Source: Armatimonadota bacterium
Lineage (GTDB): Bacteria; Armatimonadota; Abditibacteriia; CG2-30-59-28
DNA length: 5,988 bases
Direction: 5' to 3'
NCBI GenBank assembly: GCA_016199605.1
Contig: JACQGJ010000276.1
Location: 1-5,988 of the forward strand
The translations under genes were made by a program, and so were the position numbers. A model generated the notes under the pieces. That model saw only the letters and a program-made list of their open reading frames with translations, had not been told where the DNA came from and searched no databases. Below are positions 1 to 5,988 of this stretch, piece after piece (within the stretch, counting starts at the first letter, position 1; every line of letters begins with the position of its first letter).

Positions 1-3000
1 GAGGTTTCCTCCTGCCCGAGTTCTCGAAGATGACTTATCCCTACTGGGAGTTGCAGTATGCGTTGCTGTGCCGGTGTTGCGTATGGGCAGCGGGGAAAGA
101 GATGGGCACGGCGATTTCAGCGGCCCCTCCTGTAAAATATGAGCTTACGCTGCCGCGGGGCGGAGTTGCTTCATCAGTGATCTTCCTCCCTTTCATCCTC
201 ACCACTACGCGGGAACGCGGACCTCTGCATCTTGGACTCAGAATGCTCGACCGCTTCGGGAAAAATGCCTTGCCCTGGGCCAACAAAGAGGTGGTGTCAC
301 CACCTCCGATCTTCCGGTTGAAGATGAACGGAAAGGACGAGATACCATTTCCTGAATGCCTCCCTGTGGGGAGGAATCTCTGCATCTTGCAGCTACTGAA
401 TGACAACGGCCAGATCGTTTCTTGGGCGGCCACCACCATCGACGTGGATTCTCCCCTTGCCCTCGAAGGCGTTGTGATCGAGCCGAGAGTTCTCCGACCG
501 AAGGAGAACTCTCGGGACTCCCTCGCTCCGTGGGATCCCGAGTCGCCGTTGCGCGCGACAATCAAAGTCCGCGCCAATCCGAAGCCACAAGGGAAGACAA
601 CTCTAACTTGCGAACTCGTGGACACCCATGAACGGTTGCTCGGCAAACAGACTCTCGAGGTTGAGGCGGGAAAGACCGAGTATCCCGTGGAGTTTCCGTT
701 GCGCGACCTCGTGAACTCCGGTCTGGAGCTTCGGTGCCAGTTGATGTACGAGGGCGCGCTGGTGGATTCCGCGTCGGCTCGCGCAATCGCCCCGCGGCCG
801 CGTGTCTGGAAGCCGCTGCAGTTCACCTCCTGGGGCGGAGTCTTCTACTGGCGAAGTGAGTATCTCGAAAAGGAACTCGGCAAACTCGTGGACGACCTCG
901 GTGTCGATGTGGCGTTCGAGGGCGGTACGGAGTTGCAGAACCGACGCGACATCTCGAACTACTGGAACAACATCGCGTTCTCCGAGCTGGACATTCTTCG
1001 CTACGGCTCGAAGGACGTTTTAGGTTTCCCCGATGAGAAGTTTGCCGAGAAGAGCACGGGGTATCAGAAAACCAAAGAAAAGAAGTTCCTCGCCCGCGAG
1101 CCATGCCTCAATGATCCCGTCTGGCGGGAGAAGATTCGCGCCCGCATCCAGGAGGACGTGAAGAAGGCGCAGGAAGTCGGCTGGGCCCACGACTACTGCA
1201 TGGGCGACGAGATGAGCCTGACCTACTACACCACCTATCACGACTATTGCTGGAGCGACTATTGCCTGACGAAGTTCCGGGAAACGCTGAAGGCGAAGTA
1301 TGGAACGCTTGAGAAGCTGAACGCCGGATGGGAAACGCAGTTCGCCGACTGGAACGCGGTCGTCCCCATGACCCTCGCCGAGGTGAAGAATCGTCCCAAC
1401 GCCGCTCCGTGGGCGGAGCACCGGCAGTTCATGGACACGACCCTCCAGGAGTTCTTCCAGTTCGTCCAGAAAGCGATCAGGGAGGTGGACCCGCAAGCGC
1501 GGTGCGGCCTCTCCGGCACACAGGCGCCGGAGGCGGGCAATGGCATGGACTGGTGGAAGATGTGCTCGGCGTTCAACTTCGACCACACCTACAACACCGG
1601 CTGTTCGGAGGAAATGCGCCGCTCCTTCGCGCTGGCGACCGGTCTCGAATGGTCGCCCTACTACGCCGGGTACTGGCAGCATGGCCGCCGACTCGAGTAC
1701 AACCTGTTCGCCTGCCTGCTGCACGACACCACCGGCATCAGCGCGTGGTACACGCCACTGTTCTTCTATGGCGACATGACTTTCTCCGAATGCGGCAAAG
1801 ACACCCGCGATCTTCTCGCCGAGCTGAAGACGGGAATCTGGGACCAGTTCCGCGCGGTCAAGCGGCAGCACGAGGGCATAGCGGTTCTCTACTCCCACCC
1901 CAGCATCGAAGCCGCTCTGCTGCTGGGCAAAGAGGAAGCCATCTCCGCGCACCGTTCCGCGTGGGTGTGGATGCTGGAGGACCTCGGGCTGCAATACAGC
2001 TTCGTCTCCTACGAGCAGTTGGCAAAGGGCGAGCTGTCAAAAGGCGCCTATCGTGTCCTCGTCCTGCCGATGGCGATGGCGTTGTCTCCCGGCGAGGTGA
2101 AAGCGGTTCGCGATTTCGCTGCCAACGGCGGCACGGTCATCGCCGACGCGTACTGCGGCTTGATGGATGACGTCTGCCGACGGAAGATAACGGGATTACT
2201 GGATGACCTCTTCGGTATCAAGCGCCCACAAGAGCTGGGCAAGCCGACACAACCCGGCGCCCTCCTCAATGCCTCATTGAGGGTGAAGGACAACTCGGCG
2301 AAGCTGTGCATCGCCGAACCGGGTCTGGCCGCCACCGCTGCCAAAGCATTGGCCACCGGCGAGTCGGACAACAAGCCACCCGCGTTATTTACCCGCAAGG
2401 TGGGCAAGGGTAACACCTGGTATCTGAACCTCGACCTCTCGCAGTACGAAACTGAACGCAAGTTCAAGAGCGCCACGGAGAGAGCGATCCACCAGATTCT
2501 ACTCGCATCTCTGGCCTCTGCCAACGTCCGCCCGAGGTTCGGATTGTCCTATGAATCCGGCGCGACGCCACATGTCGAGGTCGTCTGCTACGGCGCGGGC
2601 GGGACCGAATACGTCGGCTTCCTGCGGGAGTATTCCCATTCGGAGAAAGATGAGATCCTCAACGTCCGGTTGCCCTCGCCCCGCAACGTGACCGATATTC
2701 GGTTGCACCGCGACTTGGGGAAGGTCACCTGCCTCCGAATCCCCATCGCCACCGGCGAATGCCGGCTCTACTCCCTCGACGCCAAGCCGCTGTCCGCGCC
2801 GACGATGAAGGTTCTGACTGCGAACCCGAAACCCGGACAGCGACTGGACTACGAAGTACAGGTCCCGGGAGCTTCGTCTGCTCAGCCCCGCGTCGTCCAC
2901 GTGACCGTCACCAAACCGAACGGTGCATCACCCCGCGACTACCAGCGCAGCTATACTCTCACCGGCAAACCGGTGCGCGGATTCGTCCCCCTGGCGCTGA

Positions 3001-3098
3001 ATGATGAGGTGGGGGAGTGGAAGATTGATGTAAGAGATGTGTCGAGCGGGAAGATGGCAGTCAACCGGTTTGGTATTTCCGCATTGGTACAGCATTGA
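1..3098 (+). CDS. GH42-like (beta-galactosidase-type) multidomain glycoside hydrolase, 5' end outside the window
   Basis: The frame is open from the left edge (first full codon at 3) to TGA at 3096. The ATG at 30 has no Shine-Dalgarno and sits inside a conserved-looking stretch (PYWELQYALL...WAAGKE) that resembles the end of a ThuA/amidotransferase-like domain, so the true start is probably upstream. Numbered from the Met at 30: about 35-255 look like beta-sandwich linkers. A TIM barrel spans about 259-610, with GDE at 392-394 (E394 likely acid/base), Cys407 and Cys412, YGTL at 424-427 and LNAGW at 430-434, all GH42-like blocks. E540 in GLEWSP is a candidate nucleophile. About 614-825 resembles the GH42 trimerisation (GATase-like) domain (GIAVLYS..., then a VLVLPMA strand). 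About 830-1022 is beta-rich and ends in a GEW...VRD...SG motif typical of Ig/Fn3-like tails. Substrate is unknown; a beta-galactoside or other glycan is inferred from family. A signal peptide cannot be judged. The fold call is fairly sure, the exact family less so. Confidence 0.85.
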   Translation, partial: GFLLPEFSKMTYPYWELQYALLCRCCVWAAGKEMGTAISAAPPVKYELTLPRGGVASSVIFLPFILTTTRERGPLHLGLRMLDRFGKNALPWANKEVVSPPPIFRLKMNGKDEIPFPECLPVGRNLCILQLLNDNGQIVSWAATTIDVDSPLALEGVVIEPRVLRPKENSRDSLAPWDPESPLRATIKVRANPKPQGKTTLTCELVDTHERLLGKQTLEVEAGKTEYPVEFPLRDLVNSGLELRCQLMYEGALVDSASARAIAPRPRVWKPLQFTSWGGVFYWRSEYLEKELGKLVDDLGVDVAFEGGTELQNRRDISNYWNNIAFSELDILRYGSKDVLGFPDEKFAEKSTGYQKTKEKKFLAREPCLNDPVWREKIRARIQEDVKKAQEVGWAHDYCMGDEMSLTYYTTYHDYCWSDYCLTKFRETLKAKYGTLEKLNAGWETQFADWNAVVPMTLAEVKNRPNAAPWAEHRQFMDTTLQEFFQFVQKAIREVDPQARCGLSGTQAPEAGNGMDWWKMCSAFNFDHTYNTGCSEEMRRSFALATGLEWSPYYAGYWQHGRRLEYNLFACLLHDTTGISAWYTPLFFYGDMTFSECGKDTRDLLAELKTGIWDQFRAVKRQHEGIAVLYSHPSIEAALLLGKEEAISAHRSAWVWMLEDLGLQYSFVSYEQLAKGELSKGAYRVLVLPMAMALSPGEVKAVRDFAANGGTVIADAYCGLMDDVCRRKITGLLDDLFGIKRPQELGKPTQPGALLNASLRVKDNSAKLCIAEPGLAATAAKALATGESDNKPPALFTRKVGKGNTWYLNLDLSQYETERKFKSATERAIHQILLASLASANVRPRFGLSYESGATPHVEVVCYGAGGTEYVGFLREYSHSEKDEILNVRLPSPRNVTDIRLHRDLGKVTCLRIPIATGECRLYSLDAKPLSAPTMKVLTANPKPGQRLDYEVQVPGASSAQPRVVHVTVTKPNGASPRDYQRSYTLTGKPVRGFVPLALNDEVGEWKIDVRDVSSGKMAVNRFGISALVQH
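3000..3051 (+). repeat. Direct repeat, copy A (inside the gene 1 3' end)
   Basis: This copy aligns without gaps to 5141-5192, offset by 2141 bases, with 42 of 52 bases identical. The core 3006-3024 is identical over 19 bases (gaggtgggggagtggaaga). It encodes the NDEVGEWK...VRD end of gene 1. Confidence 0.75.
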
Positions 3099-3124
3099 GG
3101 CGTCTCAGGGCTGGTCTGCCGATT

Positions 3125-3130
3125 GGAGGA
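3125..3130 (+). promoter_or_regulatory. Shine-Dalgarno site deciding the DUF3160 start
   Basis: GGAGGA lies 9 bases before the ATG at 3140. It is only 3 bases before the ATG at 3134 and directly abuts the ATG at 3131. Spacing therefore favours 3140. A TTG at 3095 overlaps the gene-1 stop (TTGA) and is also in frame, but its product would start with residues unlike a signal anchor. Confidence 0.6.
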
Positions 3131-3139
3131 ATGATGGGT

Positions 3140-5119
3140 ATGAGTCGCGAAAGGTTCCCACGGTTCTTCTGGCTGAAATCGATGGCAGCCTTTGCCGTCC
3201 TGATCGTGGTAACATACTTGGCTTTGAGAGTGTCTTCTTATCGCGGGCGGGAACGGAGCGAGATGCCTTACTTTGTGCAGCAAGGGAAAGCGCCTACACG
3301 CCGATATCGTCCCGTAGAAATTCCTGAGAAGCTCTCCTCTGAGGCTCAAAAGGTTCTCGAAAGAAACGGCTTCGTCGTTCTCAGTGACATCGAAGCCGAT
3401 CATTTGCAATCGGCTTATCTGCACACCTCCCCCAACTTCATCACTTCAGATGCCGTGCTGTATGTATTCCATTGCCTGTTTCGGGGAGGATTGAGTGCTT
3501 ACGAGAAGCAGAGCCTCCTGCCGCTGTGCGAATCGGTTGTGCGTAAAGGGTTGTCCGCCGCTGAAAGAGAATGGGAACGGCGGCAAGAGAATGCTCTGCT
3601 TGCGGAGCCAGCGCGCCGCAATCTGATCTTCTTCGGAGTGGCCAACTCGCTTTTAGACGGGCCGGTGCCGGCATCTGTCCAGAAGGAGGTAGAGGAGACG
3701 CGTGCCAAAGTGATGGCAGCGACGGCAACAGGTTGCTACCCCGAGGAAGACTACACAATGTACCGCGTCAGGGGTGTTTATACAACGGATGAGGACCTGA
3801 CCCGGTACTTTCGTGTCATGAAGTGGCTTGGGCGGCGCATCCTGCCTATCATCCCCGGAAAGGCGGACAAGCCTCAAGATGCAGACATCAAGCTGCGGCA
3901 GGCGCTTCTGTTGGGAGAGCTCCTCTCGGACAACCGATCGTTCAGGAAGATTTGGACAAAACTTTTCGACGAGATCAGCTTCTTCATCGCTCTCCCGGAA
4001 AGCTACACCCCTCTGGCACTCCGGCAAGTGGCGCGCAAGCTTGGCGTCTCATCCTATGACGACGCGGCCCTCGCGACGATACGCAATGAATTCTCGAAGC
4101 CCAGTTACCGCCCTTCCCGGATCACGATCGTTCCCCAGAGCGCTCCTGGCGAGGCGCCAGAGAAATATGTCCTGTTCATGGGGGAACGGTTCATCCCCGA
4201 CGGCGCTATCATGCAGGAAACGTGTTTCCCGTTCGTTCCCGACCGGACTGTCCCAAACGGTCTCGACGTTGGCTATTGTCTCTTTGACTTGCCAGCAGCT
4301 AACACACACCTAAGCTTTCAGATACAGCGACACTCACAATTAGGGGGGCAACTCGAGCATTTGCATGCAGAATTCTGTGATTACGGCGTGTCGGACCGAA
4401 AAGGAACAATCTACTCAGGATGGGTTAGGGCCATCCGCGCGGCCGCACGACCCGCCAAGAGCCGGTTCCTTCCGAAAGCACTCACCACTTCTGCCTGGCA
4501 GGACAAGTGCCTCAACACCACGCTTGCCTCATGGACCCAGATGCGGCACGATTTCATCCTGTATGCAGCTCAACCCATGATTCCGGGCTGTGCAGGCATG
4601 TCCGCTTTCGTCGAACCCGTCCCCGAAACCTACCACGAACTGGCAGCAATGTCTGAGTCACTCTCGAGGAGGGGGATGGTTGGCTTCGAGGAGTTCGCGG
4701 AACTGTGTCATGCCCTCGAAAAGGTGGCTCGGGCTGAAATCGTCGGTGCAGACTGGCGAAAGACGATTGATGGGAAGACCCAGTTCGACATCAACTCTTT
4801 CGGACAGTGGTTGCTTCACTACTTCACACCACACGTCGCGGAGGAACGCCCATGCGAAGTGGTGGATGTTGCTTCGAATAGTAATGCACCCAATCCGGTG
4901 CTGCATGAGGCCACCGGCCCGTTCAATCTGATCGTTCTGCGAGTCGAACAGGAACGATCACCGCGGAACTTGTACCGCGGTTGGGTCTTCAGCTACTACG
5001 AGTTCACCCGCGACCACTTCGAACGGATGACTGATGAGCAATGGGAGTCCATGGTGCTACATGGCAAGCATCGGGCATACCGGCCGGAGTGGACGCGGAG
5101 CTTCCTCTTCCGCAGATAG
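3140..5119 (+). CDS. DUF3160 family protein, N-terminally membrane-anchored, unknown function
   Basis: This is a 659-residue protein from the ATG at 3140; in-frame alternatives are ATG 3131, ATG 3134 and TTG 3095. Residues about 15-29 form one hydrophobic segment flanked by Arg/Lys, with no lipobox, so it is probably an uncleaved anchor with the body outside the cytoplasm. Blocks I recognise from DUF3160: NGF-V near the start of the domain, NFITSDAVLYVFH (99-111), MGERFIPDGAIMQ (347-359) followed by a PNGLDVGY stretch, LASWTQMRHDFILY (462-475), a VVDVASNSN...PNPVLHEATG stretch, and FSYYEF (617-622) followed by MTDEQW and a PEWTRSF end. All blocks are present without frameshift, so it looks intact. 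No catalytic residue is established for the family; the conserved Asp104, His111, Arg469, His470, Asp471 and Tyr619-Glu621 are natural candidates. It follows gene 1 by 41 bases and is probably co-transcribed. Some stretches are less GC-rich than gene 1 (3361-3420 has 28/60 GC; 1321-1380 in gene 1 has 41/60). Confidence 0.88.
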   Translation: MSRERFPRFFWLKSMAAFAVLIVVTYLALRVSSYRGRERSEMPYFVQQGKAPTRRYRPVEIPEKLSSEAQKVLERNGFVVLSDIEADHLQSAYLHTSPNFITSDAVLYVFHCLFRGGLSAYEKQSLLPLCESVVRKGLSAAEREWERRQENALLAEPARRNLIFFGVANSLLDGPVPASVQKEVEETRAKVMAATATGCYPEEDYTMYRVRGVYTTDEDLTRYFRVMKWLGRRILPIIPGKADKPQDADIKLRQALLLGELLSDNRSFRKIWTKLFDEISFFIALPESYTPLALRQVARKLGVSSYDDAALATIRNEFSKPSYRPSRITIVPQSAPGEAPEKYVLFMGERFIPDGAIMQETCFPFVPDRTVPNGLDVGYCLFDLPAANTHLSFQIQRHSQLGGQLEHLHAEFCDYGVSDRKGTIYSGWVRAIRAAARPAKSRFLPKALTTSAWQDKCLNTTLASWTQMRHDFILYAAQPMIPGCAGMSAFVEPVPETYHELAAMSESLSRRGMVGFEEFAELCHALEKVARAEIVGADWRKTIDGKTQFDINSFGQWLLHYFTPHVAEERPCEVVDVASNSNAPNPVLHEATGPFNLIVLRVEQERSPRNLYRGWVFSYYEFTRDHFERMTDEQWESMVLHGKHRAYRPEWTRSFLFRR

Positions 5120-5233
5120 GTCCGACTGCCCATGGTGTCAAATGGCGAGGTGGGGGAGTGGAAGACTCAAGTGAGAGACATGGCGGGCGGGATGAAGATC
5201 ACGAAGCCCTTCCGCCTTCAGCAGTCCTCCTGA
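5120..5233 (+). pseudogene. Displaced C-terminal remnant of a gene-1-like glycosidase
   Basis: Directly after the DUF3160 stop, and in its frame, an open stretch runs to TGA at 5231. It contains N-G-E-V-G-E-W-K followed by V-R-D and G, matching the last part of gene 1 (N-D-E-V-G-E-W-K ... V-R-D ... G): 11 of 18 residues agree. The distance from the shared GEWK lysine to the stop is 23 codons here and 25 in gene 1, so this looks like a genuine protein end. An ATG at 5132 would give a 33-residue peptide, but it has no good ribosome site and I do not regard it as a gene. Best reading: a leftover 3' end of a paralogue, or of gene 1 before an insertion. Confidence 0.6.
5141..5192 (+). repeat. Direct repeat, copy B (spacer after DUF3160)
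   Basis: This is the partner of 3000-3051, with its perfect core at 5147-5165. It is read in the same codon phase as copy A, so recombination between the cores would remove the DUF3160 gene and leave gene 1 open with the alternative tail ending at 5233. Confidence 0.75.
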
Positions 5234-5235
5234 AG
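5216..5235. repeat. Short inverted repeat in the spacer before the GDPD gene
   Basis: CTTCAG (5216-5221) and CTGAAG (5230-5235) are perfect complements around an 8-base loop. No T-run follows, so it is not a convincing intrinsic terminator. It overlaps the possible -35 region and could be an operator half-site pair or chance. Confidence 0.25.
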
Positions 5236-5244
5236 CTCTATAAT
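5217..5244 (+). promoter_or_regulatory. Possible sigma70-type promoter for the GDPD gene
   Basis: A perfect TATAAT lies at 5239-5244, 21 bases before the ATG at 5266. With a 16-base spacer the -35 would be TTCAGC (5217-5222), only 3 of 6 to consensus. Transcription from it would start near 5251, giving a leader of about 15 bases, which is short for a ribosome site. It may be real and weak, or chance in a locally AT-rich patch. Confidence 0.3.
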
Positions 5245-5265
5245 CACGGAAGGGAAGAGATCGAC

Positions 5266-5988
5266 ATGAGACCCACAATTGTTGTTTGCGCTCACCGCGG
5301 CGCGTCGGGCACGTTCCCTGAGAACACGCTGGCGGCGTTTCGAGAAGCGGCAGACGTCGGATCGGACATGCTGGAGTTCGATGTCCGCATGGCCGCCGAC
5401 GGCGAGTGCGTCCTCCTGCACGACCCGACGGTGGACCGGACGACGGACAGAACGGGCAACGTCTGGGAATTGACTCTTGAGGAAGTGAAGCGCCTCGACG
5501 CGGGAGTGAAGTTCGGTCAGCAGTTTGTCGGGGAGCGGATTCCGACCTTGACCGAAACCCTCAACCTCGTCGGGGGAAAGGTCGAGTTGAACCTTCACGT
5601 GTACCCCGGTCCCAACGATGGAGAAGCGTTGGTTCGCCGGGTGTGCGAGGAGATCAAGGAGCGCGACCTCTACCAGTCCTCCTTCATCGCCGGGATGGAG
5701 GACGTGATGCAAATCGCCCGGTCCTGCAACCCCGAGGTTCGGCGCTGTAACCTCCACGGGCAGGACTCGGCAGCGAATTACCTTGCCGCCTGTATTGAGT
5801 TCGGGTGTTACTGCATGCAGCCCTCCAATCAGATTGTGACCCCAGGCTTGTGTTTCGCCGCCCACCGAGCCGGAATGCGCGTCCATCCCTTCTACGCTGA
5901 TGACGAAGCGGAGATGGTGCGGCTGATCCATTGCGGCGTGGACGGGATACTGACGAACTACCCCGCGCGGCTGATCGCGGTGCTGCAC
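5266..5988 (+). CDS. Glycerophosphodiester phosphodiesterase (GDPD/UgpQ type), 3' end outside the window
   Basis: There are 241 codons from the ATG at 5266 with no stop before the edge. By family it hydrolyses glycerophosphodiesters to glycerol-3-phosphate and an alcohol, with a divalent metal. The TIM-barrel motifs are clear: HRGASG (10-15, His10), PENT (18-21), LEFDVR (Glu37 and Asp39, metal ligands), LLHDPTVDRTT (50-60, His52), IPTL (92-95), and GVDGILTNYP close to the usual C-terminus, so only a few codons are missing. No signal peptide precedes the first strand, so it is cytoplasmic, as for UgpQ. The third metal ligand motif, usually LNIEIK-P, reads LNLHVYP (108-114), putting His111 and Tyr113 where Glu and Lys are expected. 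There are ten Cys in 241 residues, high for the family. The ribosome site is weak, a purine stretch at 5248-5260. The symbol is left blank because the glpQ/ugpQ distinction is not secure. Confidence 0.9.
   Translation, partial: MRPTIVVCAHRGASGTFPENTLAAFREAADVGSDMLEFDVRMAADGECVLLHDPTVDRTTDRTGNVWELTLEEVKRLDAGVKFGQQFVGERIPTLTETLNLVGGKVELNLHVYPGPNDGEALVRRVCEEIKERDLYQSSFIAGMEDVMQIARSCNPEVRRCNLHGQDSAANYLAACIEFGCYCMQPSNQIVTPGLCFAAHRAGMRVHPFYADDEAEMVRLIHCGVDGILTNYPARLIAVLH

Noticed and set aside
30..32. ATG at 30 as the true start of gene 1
   Set aside because: The frame is open to the edge, no Shine-Dalgarno precedes it, and the flanking residues (PEFSK before, PYWELQYALL after) look like the inside of a domain.
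1020..1994. Long minus-strand open frame opposite gene 1
   Set aside because: It is antisense to the conserved barrel, has no recognisable motif, and is the expected shadow of a GC-rich gene with strong third-position bias.
1328..2170. 280-codon plus-strand frame inside gene 1
   Set aside because: It is rich in Arg, Gly and Ala with no family blocks, and is an out-of-frame shadow of the gene-1 barrel.
4343..4348. Run of six G in DUF3160 as a frameshift or phase-variation site
   Set aside because: The frame is intact through it with family blocks on both sides, and six bases is short for slippage.
5182..5216. GC-rich hairpin (GGCGGGCGGG against CCCTTCCGCC) as a terminator
   Set aside because: The stem has a mismatch and a G-T pair, the loop is 15 bases, there is no T-run, and it overlaps the coding remnant.
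5132..5233. 33-residue small gene in the spacer
   Set aside because: Its sequence is explained by homology to the end of gene 1, and no ribosome site precedes the ATG.
5218..5988. Minus-strand open frame across the GDPD gene
   Set aside because: The plus strand holds clear HRGA, PENT, LEFD and LLHDP motifs in the expected order; the minus-strand product has none.

Overview
The window carries three plus-strand protein genes with short spacers. Gene 1 runs in from the left edge and gene 3 runs off the right edge, so only the middle gene is complete. There is no rRNA, tRNA, CRISPR array or transposase. GC is moderate to high. The protein types (a very large GH42-like glycosidase of the 'GDE' type, a DUF3160 protein, and a cysteine-rich GDPD) suggest a free-living environmental bacterium, perhaps from the Armatimonadota, Planctomycetota, Lentisphaerota or related candidate phyla. 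That placement is a guess from protein style; no marker gene is present.

Layout. (1) 1-3098: C-terminal ~1031 codons of a multidomain glycoside hydrolase related to GH42 beta-galactosidases: the tail of what looks like an N-terminal amidotransferase-like domain, beta-sandwich linkers, a TIM barrel, a trimerisation/GATase-like domain and C-terminal beta domains. (2) 3140-5119: a membrane-anchored DUF3160 protein of unknown function with all recognisable family blocks intact. (3) 5120-5265: a 146-base spacer. Its first part is a decayed copy of the last ~35 codons of a gene-1-like protein, in an open frame. It also holds a perfect TATAAT. (4) 5266-5988: a nearly complete cytoplasmic glycerophosphodiester phosphodiesterase with an altered metal-ligand motif.

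The most interesting structure is the arrangement around DUF3160. The 3' end of gene 1 (3000-3051) and the spacer (5141-5192) match at 42 of 52 bases, including 19 identical in a row, and both are read in the same codon phase. Gene 2 therefore lies between an intact gene-1 3' end and a displaced paralogous 3' end. This is the footprint expected if gene 2 entered by recombination at the end of a gene-1-type gene, or if a second gene-1 paralogue was deleted down to its tail.

Genes 1 and 2 are 41 bases apart and probably co-transcribed. Gene 3 may have its own promoter. A joint role in breaking down external glycans and recovering phosphodiesters is possible but is inference only. I found no clear sign of a wholly new multi-gene system.
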